DNA of 32,764 bases. Source: Flaviaesturariibacter aridisoli (lineage in GTDB: Bacteria > Bacteroidota > Bacteroidia > Chitinophagales > Chitinophagaceae). A program made the position numbers and the translations under genes. Positions 22,676 through 30,369 of this stretch are shown piece after piece; position 1 is the first letter of the stretch; each line of letters starts with the position of its first letter. Below the pieces are notes generated by a model. That model ran no database searches, was not told the origin of the DNA, and worked only from the letters and a program-made list of their open reading frames with translations. The stretch is from positions 1-32,764 of the forward strand of contig NZ_SKFH01000039.1 in the NCBI RefSeq assembly GCF_004343705.1, read 5' to 3'.

Positions 22676-23272
22676 ATGAACTATCTCGCGCACGCATACC
22701 TTTCTTATGGCGACCCCGGCCTGCTGGTGGGCAACATGATCTCCGACTTCGTGAAGGGACGCGCCCGCTTCGATTACCCGCCCGCCATCGCCGCCGGTAT
22801 CGAGCTCCACCGCCGCATCGACGCTTTTACCGACAACCATCCCGCCACCGCCGCCGCCAAGGAATTCTTCCGCCCCCGCTACCGCCTCTACAGCGGTCCC
22901 ATCGTAGACGTGGTGTACGACCACTTCCTCGCCAACGACGCCGGCGCCTTCCCCGACTTCGACCACCTGGAGCGGTTTACAGAAAAGACCTACGCTACCA
23001 TCGAGCGGCATGCCGACGCGCTGCCGGAGGGCTTCGCCCGCATCTTTCCGTATATGCGGCAGCACAACTGGCTGTTCAACTATCGCCACAGCGAAGGGAT
23101 CGGCCGCAGCCTCGCCGGCCTCGCGCGCCGCGCCGCCTGGATGGGCAGCTCCGACGAAGCAGCCACCCTGCTCACCGCCCACCGCGCCGAGCTCCGGGCC
23201 TGCTACGAAGCCTTCGCCCCCGATGTTAAAGCCTTTGCAAAAATGGAGGGAGCAGCCCTCCGGCAGGGCTAA
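22676..23272 (+). CDS. acpH: Acyl carrier protein phosphodiesterase (DUF479 family)
   Basis: A 198-residue cytosolic HD-like hydrolase related to AcpH, which removes the 4'-phosphopantetheine group from holo-ACP. Conserved text is MNYLAHAYLSYGDPGLLVGNM, ISDFVKGR, GIELHRRIDAFTDNHPA, VVYDHFLAND and FPYMRQHNWLFNYR. The His and Asp residues in the first, third and fourth are the likely metal ligands. The ATG lies 5 bp after a heptamer repeat, and no strong Shine-Dalgarno is seen. The 3' end is followed at 52 bp by the first DUF2911 gene. Confidence 0.9.
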   Translation: MNYLAHAYLSYGDPGLLVGNMISDFVKGRARFDYPPAIAAGIELHRRIDAFTDNHPATAAAKEFFRPRYRLYSGPIVDVVYDHFLANDAGAFPDFDHLERFTEKTYATIERHADALPEGFARIFPYMRQHNWLFNYRHSEGIGRSLAGLARRAAWMGSSDEAATLLTAHRAELRACYEAFAPDVKAFAKMEGAALRQG

Positions 23273-23299
23273 CGGTCCGCGACGATCAGAGCTGGCGGT

Positions 23300-23307
23300 T
23301 ACCTTTG
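23300..23307 (+). promoter_or_regulatory. -7 element of the first DUF2911 gene
   Basis: TACCTTTG, a perfect TAnnTTTG, 17 bp before ATG 23325. Confidence 0.6.
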
Positions 23308-23324
23308 TGTCTTACGCCCCGCTC

Positions 23325-23903
23325 ATGAAACACCTCTTCTTCGTTCTCGCACTCTTCGCGGCCCTCGGTGCCGCAGCTCAAGGTTCCAACAGCACACGCC
23401 CCGTGGCGCCCGCCCTCGACAAATCGCCGATGGACATGGCCTATTACCCCGTTAACTACCCGATGCTCAAAGTGCAGGACAAGGCCGCGGAGCCGCTGCT
23501 GGTGCGCGCCATCTACAGCCGCCCCCTCAAGAACGGCCGCAACATCTTCGGCGACCTGGTACCTTACAACGAAGTATGGCGCCTCGGCGCCAACGAAGCC
23601 ACCGAGGTGGAATTCTTCCGCGACGTGCGCGTGGGCGGCAAGAAGCTGGCGAAAGGCAAATACACGCTCTACGCCATCGCTACCCCGCAGCAATGGACGC
23701 TGATCTTTAATAAAGAGACCGATACCTGGGGCGCCTTTAAATACGATGAGAAAAAAGACGTGGCCCGCGTTACCGTTCCCGTAGAAACACTGTCCGAGTC
23801 GTTAGAGCCCTTCACGCTCTATTTCGAAAAAACCGCCGCCGGCCCGGTCCTCGTCGTGGCCTGGGACACCCAGCGCGTGACCCTCCCGATCGCGGTTAAA
23901 TAA
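23325..23903 (+). CDS. Secreted DUF2911 protein
   Basis: A 192-residue protein with signal peptide MKHLFFVLALFAALGAAAQ. The family core is YYPVNYPML near 40, VRAIYSRPLKNGRNIFGDLVPYNEVWRLGANEATEVEF (about 62-100), GKYTLYAIATPQQWTLIFN, and the final VVAWDTQRVTLPI. DUF2911 has no established biochemical function; it is frequent in Bacteroidetes secretomes. The next protein-coding gene (24095) encodes a lipoprotein version of the same domain. Confidence 0.9.
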   Translation: MKHLFFVLALFAALGAAAQGSNSTRPVAPALDKSPMDMAYYPVNYPMLKVQDKAAEPLLVRAIYSRPLKNGRNIFGDLVPYNEVWRLGANEATEVEFFRDVRVGGKKLAKGKYTLYAIATPQQWTLIFNKETDTWGAFKYDEKKDVARVTVPVETLSESLEPFTLYFEKTAAGPVLVVAWDTQRVTLPIAVK

Positions 23904-23909
23904 TACACA

Positions 23910-23937
23910 GTCACCCTTCGGCTGCGCTCAGGGTGAC
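23910..23937. repeat. Palindromic intergenic repeat GTCACCCT..AGGGTGAC
   Basis: Arms GTCACCCT (23910-23917) and AGGGTGAC (23930-23937) around TCGGCTGCGCTC, 7 bp after the first DUF2911 stop. Related copies: 24032-24053 (opposite orientation, GTCAGGCTGAGCGCAGCCGA core), 28507-28534, and decayed pieces at 14592 and 28551. Probably a dispersed repeat that also terminates transcription. Confidence 0.75.
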
Positions 23938-24094
23938 AAGGAGCCTTTCCCTCAAAGGGTAAGTGCGCTGGCTACAGCATCCGTTCGGCATTAAGCATCT
24001 ATACAATCGCGATTGGGGCGTGTGCGCGCCTGTCAGGCTGAGCGCAGCCGAAGGCCTGCAAACGCAGGTCGCTAATTATCCGTACTTTTTCGGC

Positions 24095-24724
24095 ATGAAA
24101 CGACTGGCTGCGCTTTGTTGCCTGCTGCTGGCCGCCTGCTCCGAGGGCGGTGACCATTTTAGTGCCGCTCCCGATACCGCGCGCCAGCGCGATACCGCTC
24201 CCATCCAGGCCATCCGCGTCAACAAGCTGTCGCCGGTGGACCTGTCGCCGCTCGACGTAGCCTACTTTCCCGTCGACTACCCCGTGCTGAAAATGAGCAA
24301 CCCCGCCGTGGGCGGCCCCAAGGCCCGCGTCATCTACAGCCGGCCCCATAAGGGCGGACGCGTGATCTTCGGCGGACTGTTGCCCTACGGCGAGCCCTGG
24401 CGCCTCGGCGCCAATGAAGCCACCGAGCTCGAGCTCTTCGAGCCGGCCGTGGTGCAGGGACAAACCGTGCCCCGCGGTCGCTACGTACTCTACAGCATCC
24501 CCGGGCCCAACGAATGGGTGATCGTTTTTAACCGCAACATCTACAGCTGGGGACTGAAGCCCGATGCTTCGCAGGACGCCTTCCGCTTTACCATTCCCGT
24601 GCAGGGCAAGCAGGAACCGCTCGAGCATTTCACCATGGCCTTCCAGCCGAGCGCTGGCGGCGCCGACCTGGTGATGGGCTGGGACGATGTGCGCGCCCGC
24701 CTTACCTTCCTGTTCAAATCCTGA
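24095..24724 (+). CDS. DUF2911 lipoprotein
   Basis: A 209-residue predicted lipoprotein with lipobox LLLAAC (Cys15 region of MKRLAALCCLLLAAC). It contains the same DUF2911 core as its upstream neighbour (VIYSRPHKGGRVIFGGLLPYGEPWRLGANEATELEL, then GRYVLYSIPGPNEWVIVFN, ending GWDDVRARLTF). ATG 24095 follows TACTTTTTCGG by only a few bases. The longer frame back to 23963 crosses a dispersed repeat and was rejected. Its stop is 2 bp before asnB, so it may be co-transcribed with it. Confidence 0.9.
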   Translation: MKRLAALCCLLLAACSEGGDHFSAAPDTARQRDTAPIQAIRVNKLSPVDLSPLDVAYFPVDYPVLKMSNPAVGGPKARVIYSRPHKGGRVIFGGLLPYGEPWRLGANEATELELFEPAVVQGQTVPRGRYVLYSIPGPNEWVIVFNRNIYSWGLKPDASQDAFRFTIPVQGKQEPLEHFTMAFQPSAGGADLVMGWDDVRARLTFLFKS

Positions 24725-24726
24725 TT

Positions 24727-26568
24727 ATGTGCGGCTTTGCCGGTATCGTATCTGATCAGCCACAGCGCGCCGCCGCGCTGCCCCTGGCCGCCGCCATCGC
24801 CTGCCTGCGCCACCGCGGGCCCGAGCCCGCCGGCACCTGGACCGACGCCAGCGGCCGCTGCCGCATGGCACACGGCCGCCTCTCCATCATCGACCCCGAC
24901 CCGCGCTCGCGCCAGCCCTTTTCGTACGGCGACCGCTTTACGGTTGCCTATAACGGGGAGTTGTATAACTACGTAGAGCTTCGCGACGAGCTGCGCGCCG
25001 CCGGCTTTTCCTTTCGCACCGCCTCCGACACCGAAGTGCTCTGCGCCGCCTGGGCGGCCTGGGGGCCGGCCTCCCTCGACCGCTTCGACGGCGCCTTTGC
25101 CTTTGCCCTCTGGGATGCGCGGGAAGGCCGCCTCTACGCCGCCCGCGACCGCTTCGGCGAAAAGCCCTTCTTCTTCTATTTCGATGGCGGCACCCTGCTG
25201 TTCGCCTCGGAGCTCAAAGGCCTCTGGGCCCTCGGCGTGCCCCGCAGCGCCAACGACCGCATGGCCTATAACTTCCTCGCGCTCGGCTACACGCAAAACC
25301 CGGCCGACGCCCTGGAGACCTTTTTCAAGGACGTGTCGAAGCTGCCCGCAGGACACTGGCTCGAATACCGGCCCGGTGCGGAAACCCTCGAGCTAAACCG
25401 CTTCGGCGACATTGCTATTGAAGAAAACGAGATGTCCGACGAAGAAGCGATCGGTGAATTCCGGCGGCTCTTTACCGAATCGGTGCAGCGACGCCTCCGC
25501 AGCGACGTGCCCGTGGGTACCTCCCTCAGCGGCGGCCTCGACAGCGCCTCGGTGGCCGCCATCTGCCGCAGCGTCGCTTCTTCCGCCTACACCCACAAAG
25601 CCTTCACCGCTGTATTCCCCGGCTTTGAAAAGGACGAGCGCCGTCTCTCCGGGCTCGTGGCGGGCCATCTGGGACTCGAGCAACATTTTGTAACCATCGG
25701 CGACGATGAAGTGCCCGGGCTCATGGACCGCGTGCAGGCGCAGCAGGACGAGCCCGTAGGTTCGGCCTCCGCACTGGCGCAGTACGCCGTGTTTGCCGCC
25801 GCGAAAAAGGAAGGTGTTACGGTGCTGCTCGACGGGCAGGGCGCCGACGAAACCCTTGCCGGCTATGACAAATATTACCGCTGGTACTGGCAGGAGCTGC
25901 TCCGCGCCGGAAGCTTCGGAAAGAGCGGCGAGCTGGAGGCGGCCCGCGCTTTGGGCATAACCGAAACCTTCGGGGCCCTGAGCCGCCTCGCCGCGCGGAT
26001 GCCGCAGTTCAGCGCTTCGCTGCAGGAAGGGCGCCGCGCACGGGCCGCGGCACGCACGCCCTATCTCAACCCGGAGTGGCTGCGCGCGCAGCGTCCGTAT
26101 TTCTACTATATGCTCCCGTCGGCGTTTACCCTCAACGGCGTGCTGCACTACAACACATTCAGCAACGGCCTCGAGGAATTGCTTCGCCTAGCCGACCGCA
26201 ACAGCATGGCGCATAGCCTCGAGGTACGCCTGCCTTTTCTGAGCGCCGACCTCGTTCGTTTCGAATTCCGCCTGCCGGCGCGCTTCAAGATCCGCGAGGG
26301 CCGCACGAAGTGGCTGCTGCGACAGGCGATGAAAGACCTGTTGCCCGCGGAAGTGCTGTGGCAGCCGCGCAAGACCGGCTTCGAGCCGCCGCAGGCGCGC
26401 TGGATGGCGCTGCCCGCCGTGCAGGAACGCATCGACGCCGGCCGCCGCAAGCTGGTGGAAGCCGGCGTGCTCGACGCATCGGTACTGCAGCAAAAAATAC
26501 AGCCGCATACGGCGTATGCGGCTGACGGCCCCGATTGGAAATACTGGGCCCTGTACTTTATGTATTAA
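24727..26568 (+). CDS. asnB: Asparagine synthase (glutamine-hydrolysing)
   Basis: A 613-residue cytosolic enzyme making asparagine from aspartate, glutamine and ATP. The N-terminal class II amidotransferase domain has the catalytic Cys2 (MCGFAGIVS), then RHRGPEPAGTW, LSIID, and YNGELYNYVELRDEL. The synthase domain has SGGLDSASVAAI (PP-loop, Ser268 onward), LDGQGADETLAGY, and RLPFLSADLVRFEF. Length is close to bacterial AsnB of the AsnB-like subgroup used also in surface-glycan clusters; a plain housekeeping role is equally likely. The 3' end overlaps the convergent PepSY-like gene by 4 bp. Confidence 0.95.
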   Translation: MCGFAGIVSDQPQRAAALPLAAAIACLRHRGPEPAGTWTDASGRCRMAHGRLSIIDPDPRSRQPFSYGDRFTVAYNGELYNYVELRDELRAAGFSFRTASDTEVLCAAWAAWGPASLDRFDGAFAFALWDAREGRLYAARDRFGEKPFFFYFDGGTLLFASELKGLWALGVPRSANDRMAYNFLALGYTQNPADALETFFKDVSKLPAGHWLEYRPGAETLELNRFGDIAIEENEMSDEEAIGEFRRLFTESVQRRLRSDVPVGTSLSGGLDSASVAAICRSVASSAYTHKAFTAVFPGFEKDERRLSGLVAGHLGLEQHFVTIGDDEVPGLMDRVQAQQDEPVGSASALAQYAVFAAAKKEGVTVLLDGQGADETLAGYDKYYRWYWQELLRAGSFGKSGELEAARALGITETFGALSRLAARMPQFSASLQEGRRARAAARTPYLNPEWLRAQRPYFYYMLPSAFTLNGVLHYNTFSNGLEELLRLADRNSMAHSLEVRLPFLSADLVRFEFRLPARFKIREGRTKWLLRQAMKDLLPAEVLWQPRKTGFEPPQARWMALPAVQERIDAGRRKLVEAGVLDASVLQQKIQPHTAYAADGPDWKYWALYFMY

Positions 26569-27005
26569 GCTTTGCCCATTTTCTTTTCCTCGGCCAGGAA
26601 ACCCGTGCCGTCGGCGACGAGCATCGTCCAGTTGGTGGCCGATTCCAGTACGATGTGGTACTCCGTGTGGTCGTTCGTGGTTACCTCGGTAACGCCGAAC
26701 ACCTTCTGGCCTTCGTAGTTGTTCTTCACGCGGGCCAGCACGTTGAGCGGCAACTGCTGCTCGTAGTAGTAGCGGATCGTTTGCACCGCATTGCCCTCAT
26801 CGTCGTAGGTAACGCGGGTAACGATGTCGTTGAAGGTGAAGTGCGCTTCGAAGAGACCGCGGTGCTCGCTCCAGCGTACGTCCTGGGCGGAGACGAAGGT
26901 CTGGCTGAAGGCTTTCAGCACTTTTTCCGTAACGGTTGTGGGGGCGGCGAAGGCGCTGGCGCTGATGGCCAGGGCGATCAGGGAGGCGAAGAATGCTTTT
27001 TTCAT
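26565..27005 (-). CDS. Secreted PepSY-like/DUF2874-type protein B
   Basis: A 146-residue protein with signal peptide MKKAFFASLIALAISASAFA. The mature domain (VLKAFSQTFVSAQDVRWSEHRGLFEAHFTF..VTYDDEGNAVQTIRYY) aligns over its whole length with protein A at 21916-22353. The C-terminal half VFGVTEVTTNDHTEYHIVLESATNWTMLVAD fits the second repeat of the fold. The promoter is TACGTTTG (27045-27052) with TTG 20 bp upstream. The stop overlaps the asnB stop region. Unknown function. Confidence 0.82.
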   Translation of the reverse strand: MKKAFFASLIALAISASAFAAPTTVTEKVLKAFSQTFVSAQDVRWSEHRGLFEAHFTFNDIVTRVTYDDEGNAVQTIRYYYEQQLPLNVLARVKNNYEGQKVFGVTEVTTNDHTEYHIVLESATNWTMLVADGTGFLAEEKKMGKA

Positions 27006-27044
27006 GGTCTTTATGATTTATGGTTTACGAGCCGTTTGACAAGA

Positions 27045-27052
27045 CAAACGTA
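27045..27052 (-). promoter_or_regulatory. Promoter of the PepSY-like gene B
   Basis: TACGTTTG on the minus strand with TTG exactly 20 bp upstream. It is the best promoter match in the window. Confidence 0.7.
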
Positions 27053-27282
27053 GCGCGGCCCAAAGCCGGTGTCAAGGCGTCCTACACGACCGGCCTGTTA
27101 ATGTTTCGTCAACGCCCGAAGGTCTACGATGGCCTTCGTCGGATTGTGGAAATACGGTGATGACCGGCAAAAAGGCGCGATGAATTGCCGTGCCGGATTG
27201 CAGAAATGTTACAGCTCCTTCCGTTAATTCGGAGCAGCGGCAAATGGGGAAGGGTGATAAATGGAAAAAACACACCTTTGTT

Positions 27283-27367
27283 GATCTCAGATTTAGGATT
27301 TCAGATCTCAGATTCCAATGCCGCTCATACTGAATCCTAAATCGCACATCTGAAATCTGAAATTTTG
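27283..27367. repeat. Inverted heptamer-word repeat (ATTTCAG) in the leader of the PLP enzyme gene
   Basis: Left arm (27283-27316): ATCTCAG-ATTTAGG-ATTTCAG-ATCTCAG-ATTCC. Right arm (27329-27367), on the minus strand: ATTTCAG-ATTTCAG-ATGTGCG-ATTTAGG-ATTCAG. Strict 7-bp steps. The right arm ends 3 bp before ATG 27371. Confidence 0.8.
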
Positions 27368-27370
27368 ACT

Positions 27371-28510
27371 ATGCGTTTAGGTACCAAGTTCATCCACGCC
27401 GGCGCGGAGCCGGATCCTACTACGGGCGCGATCATGACGCCCATTTACCAGACCTCTACTTATGTGCAGTCGGCGCCGGCCGAGCACAAGGGCTACGAAT
27501 ACGCCCGCAGCCAGAACCCCACGCGCACCGCGCTGGAAGCGGCCTACGCGGAAATCGAGAACGGTAAGTTCGGCCTGGCCTTCGGCTCGGGTGTGGCGGC
27601 CACCGACGCCGTCATCAAGCTGCTGCAACCCGGCGACGAGGTGATCACCGGCAACGACCTCTACGGCGGCACCTACCGCCTCTTTACGAAAGTGTTCGCC
27701 CGCTTCGGCATCAAGTTCCATTTCGTGAACATGCAGGACGCCGACAGCATCCGCCCGCTGATCAATGAAAAAACGAAGCTGATCTGGGCCGAAACGCCCA
27801 CCAACCCGCTGATGAACGTCACCGACATCGCGGTGCTCGCGTCCATCGCAAAGGAGCACAAGATCCTGCTCTGCGTGGACAACACCTTTGCCTCTCCCTA
27901 TTTACAAAACCCGCTCGACCTCGGCGCGGACCTCGTGATGCACTCCGCCACGAAATACCTCGGCGGCCACAGCGATGTGATCCAGGGCGCGCTGATGATG
28001 AACGACGCGGCGCTGCGCGAGCAATTATACTTCATCCAGAAAAGCTGCGGCGCCGTGCCCGGTCCGCAGGACTGCTTCCTTGTGCTGCGCGGCATCAAGA
28101 CGCTGCACGTGCGGATGCAGCGCCACTGCGAGAACGGGGCGAAGGTGGCCCACTTCCTGCGCAACCATCCGAAGGTGGCCCGGGTCTACTGGCCCGGCTT
28201 CGAAGATCATCCCGGCCACGCCATTGCGAAAAAGCAGATGCGCGACTTCGGCGGCATGATCTCCTTCGAGCTGAAGAACGACTCGACAGACGAAGTGAAG
28301 CGCGTGCTGTCGGCCACCAAAGTATTCGCCCTCGCCGAAAGCCTCGGCGGCATCGAATCGCTCATCAACCACCCCGCCTCGATGACGCACGCTTCCATCC
28401 CCCGCGAGGAGCGCATCAAGAACGGCCTCAACGATTCGCTGATCCGCATCTCGGTAGGTATCGAAGACGTGGAAGACATCATCGACGACCTGAAGCAAGC
28501 CATTGGGTAA
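27371..28510 (+). CDS. Cys/Met metabolism PLP enzyme (cystathionine gamma-synthase/lyase type)
   Basis: A 379-residue cytosolic fold-type I PLP enzyme. Family text is KFIHAGAEPDPTTGAIMTPIYQTSTYVQ, YEYARSQNPTRTALE, FGSGVAATDAVIKLL, VCVDNTFASPYLQ-type (LLCVDNTFASPYLQNPL), HSATKYLGGHSDVIQGA with the PLP lysine Lys195, and SLGGIESLINHPASMTHASI. It makes or cleaves cystathionine in the transsulfuration/methionine pathway. The sequence alone does not separate synthase from gamma-lyase with certainty. ATG 27371 is chosen over an in-frame TTG six bases earlier. It is monocistronic with a terminator at 28584-28607. Confidence 0.93.
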   Translation: MRLGTKFIHAGAEPDPTTGAIMTPIYQTSTYVQSAPAEHKGYEYARSQNPTRTALEAAYAEIENGKFGLAFGSGVAATDAVIKLLQPGDEVITGNDLYGGTYRLFTKVFARFGIKFHFVNMQDADSIRPLINEKTKLIWAETPTNPLMNVTDIAVLASIAKEHKILLCVDNTFASPYLQNPLDLGADLVMHSATKYLGGHSDVIQGALMMNDAALREQLYFIQKSCGAVPGPQDCFLVLRGIKTLHVRMQRHCENGAKVAHFLRNHPKVARVYWPGFEDHPGHAIAKKQMRDFGGMISFELKNDSTDEVKRVLSATKVFALAESLGGIESLINHPASMTHASIPREERIKNGLNDSLIRISVGIEDVEDIIDDLKQAIG

Positions 28511-28534
28511 CCCTTCGGCTGCGCTCAGGGTAAC
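28507..28534. repeat. Palindromic intergenic repeat, GTAACCCT..AGGGTAAC variant
   Basis: Arms GTAACCCT / AGGGTAAC around TCGGCTGCGCTC. The left arm contains the TAA stop of the PLP enzyme gene. It is the same element as 23910-23937 with compensating changes (CAC/GTG to AAC/GTT), which suggests the hairpin is maintained. Confidence 0.75.
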
Positions 28535-28583
28535 AATACAACTGCCCGCTGTCATGGTGAGCGCAATCGAATGAAGACAGTGG

Positions 28584-28607
28584 AAAGCCGCCTCCGGGCG
28601 GCTTTTT
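28584..28607 (+). terminator. Terminator of the PLP enzyme gene
   Basis: AAAGCCGCC-TCCG-GGCGGCTTT plus T-run, about 75 bp after the stop. Confidence 0.85.
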
Positions 28608-28782
28608 CGTGGAGTTGTCTAAAGGTATTTAGGGAATATATTTTAACGCAGAGAAGCAAGAGCGTTTCACGGAGGGCACGAAGAGGCAGGTTTAATACCA
28701 ACAGGTCACTTAATGTACGAACGATCTGAAACAACCCGCTGTCCGTAGAGAGAAGAGACGCCGCAAGCCGCATGCCTTTGGC

Positions 28783-28846
28783 GATGTCTGATGTAGCGGG
28801 AACTGCTTTTTCCCTATCAGACATCCGACATCCTACATCAGCGATC
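28783..28846. repeat. Inverted heptamer-word repeat (GATGTCT/GATGTAG) behind the kinase gene
   Basis: Left arm (28783-28796) GATGTCT-GATGTAG. Right arm (28815-28846), on the minus strand, GATCGCT-GATGTAG-GATGTCG-GATGTCT-GATA. The CTTTTTCCC loop and the position 11 bp after the minus-strand kinase stop suggest terminator use. Confidence 0.78.
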
Positions 28847-28856
28847 TTACAGCGTT

Positions 28857-30230
28857 TTACTCCATCGGTATCCGGACCTCTACCCGCGTGCCCTGGCCGG
28901 GTGCCGAGTCGATGCGCAGCGTGCCGTTGAGGAACTCGGTGCGGCGGCGGATGTTTTCGAAGCCGATGCCAGTGCGCGTGGCGCGCGGGTCGAAGCCGGC
29001 GCCGTTGTCGGTGATGCGCAGTACGATGCTTTCTTCTTCGCATTGCACGGTGATGGCCACCCCGGAGGTTTGTGCATACTTGATCACGTTGGTGAGCTGC
29101 TCCTGTATGATCCGGTAAAAACCGAGCTGCACCTTTTCGCTGAGCCGCACGCCGGGGTCTACGTAGATCTTCGCCTGCAGGCGGTTGTTGACGCTCATGC
29201 TCCTCGTGAGCGAATGGATCTTGTCGGTGAGCGGGAAGTCGGGGTCGGTGGAAGGTGCCAGCTGCTGCGACAGCCGCCGCAGTTCGAGCGTGGCTTCGGT
29301 GAGCGACGCTTTCAGGTTTTGCGTTACGTCCTGCGTGGAAGGCGTGCCGGGAAGCGTTTGGAGGAAGTCGACGTTGAGCGCCGCCGCGGTGAGCAGCTGC
29401 TGCACGTTGTCGTGCAGCTCCATCGCCAGCCCGTAGCGTTCTTCCTCCTGCGCGTTCACCACCGCTTCGTTGATCCGCTTGTTGCTTTGGCGGTGCGCGA
29501 TGATGGTACCGATGATCTGGCCCAGCACGTTGATGAGGCGCTCTTCTTCATAAAGAAAGATGCGCCCGCCGTAGGCCGGCACCTGCTGCCGGTAGCACAC
29601 TTCCAGGAGGCCGTATTGATCCTGCGCCGTCCGCAGGTCGGCCTGCAGGCACCAGTCCGTTTTTTCGAAGCCTTCGGTGGCGAATACGGCGCCGTCGCGC
29701 AGCGACATCCGCACCCCGGCGGCGTCCGGGAACTGCCAACCTTCGCGGATCGGCTGCAGGCAGCGCTGCAGCGTTGTATAGAGGTCTTCTTCCCGGAAGC
29801 ACAGCTCGATCACGTTGAGGATGCACAGTTGCTCCTTCACGCGTTCGTTGAGGTCGTAGGTGAGCTTGCGGGTGATGCCGATGGGGTCGAAGGTCCAGAT
29901 GTAGAGTTGCTCCGCTTCGGATTCGAAGGTGACGGCCTTGATGTCGGCATAAATGGTGATGCCTTCCTTGCTTTTGATCCAGTGGTCGTGCTGCACGTTG
30001 TAGAGCTCGAGGAATTCGGCGAAGGAGGTGCAGGCCTTGCCGCCGAAGTAGTTTTTGAGGAAGGACTGGTCGATGAGGTCGCAGAAGCTCAAGCCCTCCA
30101 GCTTGCTGCTGTCGCCGTCAAGAAGGGCGTCGGCTTTTTCGTTGGCGAGCCGGATCGTTCCCCTCCCGTCGGTTACGATGAGGGGCACCGGGGCGGCATG
30201 AAACAGTTTCTCGTACTGGGTTTCGAGCAT
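28857..30230 (-). CDS. Sensor histidine kinase, PAS plus HisKA_3/HATPase_c (NarL-type)
   Basis: A 457-residue soluble kinase with no membrane segment. The N-terminal PAS domain (LETQYEKLFHAAPVPLIVTDGRGTIRLANEKADALL, to about 130) is followed by a GAF-like region (about 140-250). The HisKA_3 dimerisation helix has the phospho-acceptor His273 in ELHDNVQQLL. The HATPase shows the N-box QEQLTNVIKYAQ, G1 ITDNGAGFD and G2 GIGFENIRRR. ATG 30230 is preferred to 30257 because TAACTTG on the minus strand lies just upstream of it. No response regulator is adjacent, so it is an orphan; the partner is expected to be a LuxR/NarL-type regulator elsewhere. Confidence 0.92.
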   Translation of the reverse strand: MLETQYEKLFHAAPVPLIVTDGRGTIRLANEKADALLDGDSSKLEGLSFCDLIDQSFLKNYFGGKACTSFAEFLELYNVQHDHWIKSKEGITIYADIKAVTFESEAEQLYIWTFDPIGITRKLTYDLNERVKEQLCILNVIELCFREEDLYTTLQRCLQPIREGWQFPDAAGVRMSLRDGAVFATEGFEKTDWCLQADLRTAQDQYGLLEVCYRQQVPAYGGRIFLYEEERLINVLGQIIGTIIAHRQSNKRINEAVVNAQEEERYGLAMELHDNVQQLLTAAALNVDFLQTLPGTPSTQDVTQNLKASLTEATLELRRLSQQLAPSTDPDFPLTDKIHSLTRSMSVNNRLQAKIYVDPGVRLSEKVQLGFYRIIQEQLTNVIKYAQTSGVAITVQCEEESIVLRITDNGAGFDPRATRTGIGFENIRRRTEFLNGTLRIDSAPGQGTRVEVRIPME

Positions 30231-30321
30231 GACACAAGTTAGCCTTTTCACCGGCACCGGCGCCTCGGGGCGACGCCTCTTGGTTGCCGCAAACTCCCGT
30301 TCGTGGGCCGGCGCCAGGGCA

Positions 30322-30344
30322 CAAAAAAGCTCCCCTGGGGAGCT
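30322..30344 (-). terminator. Terminator of the second array-associated gene
   Basis: Minus strand: AGCTCCCCAGGGGAGCT stem followed by TTTTTT, 26 bp after the stop codon at 30370. Confidence 0.9.
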
Positions 30345-30369
30345 GTGTAAAACGCTTTGCGGGGGGGCT

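Larger units (their letters stand above)
27006..27370. other. Gene-free spacer with divergent promoters and heptamer words
   Basis: It holds the promoter of the PepSY-like gene (27045-27052), about 200 bp in which I see nothing recognisable, CACCTTTG (27273-27280) as a possible -7 element for the PLP enzyme, and then the heptamer inverted repeat. Confidence 0.55.
28511..28856. other. Gene-free stretch after the PLP enzyme gene
   Basis: Contents in order: the palindromic repeat, a GTCATGGTGAGCGCAATCGA fragment (28551-28570), the terminator, an AACGCAGAGAAGCAAGAGCG-type repeat fragment (about 28644-28663), unremarkable sequence, and the GATGTCT inverted repeat (28783-28846). No coding potential was recognised. 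Confidence 0.6.

Noticed and set aside
29043-30242. 399-aa plus-strand ORF opposite the histidine kinase
   Set aside because: High-GC antisense shadow; the minus strand has complete PAS, HisKA_3 and HATPase motifs.
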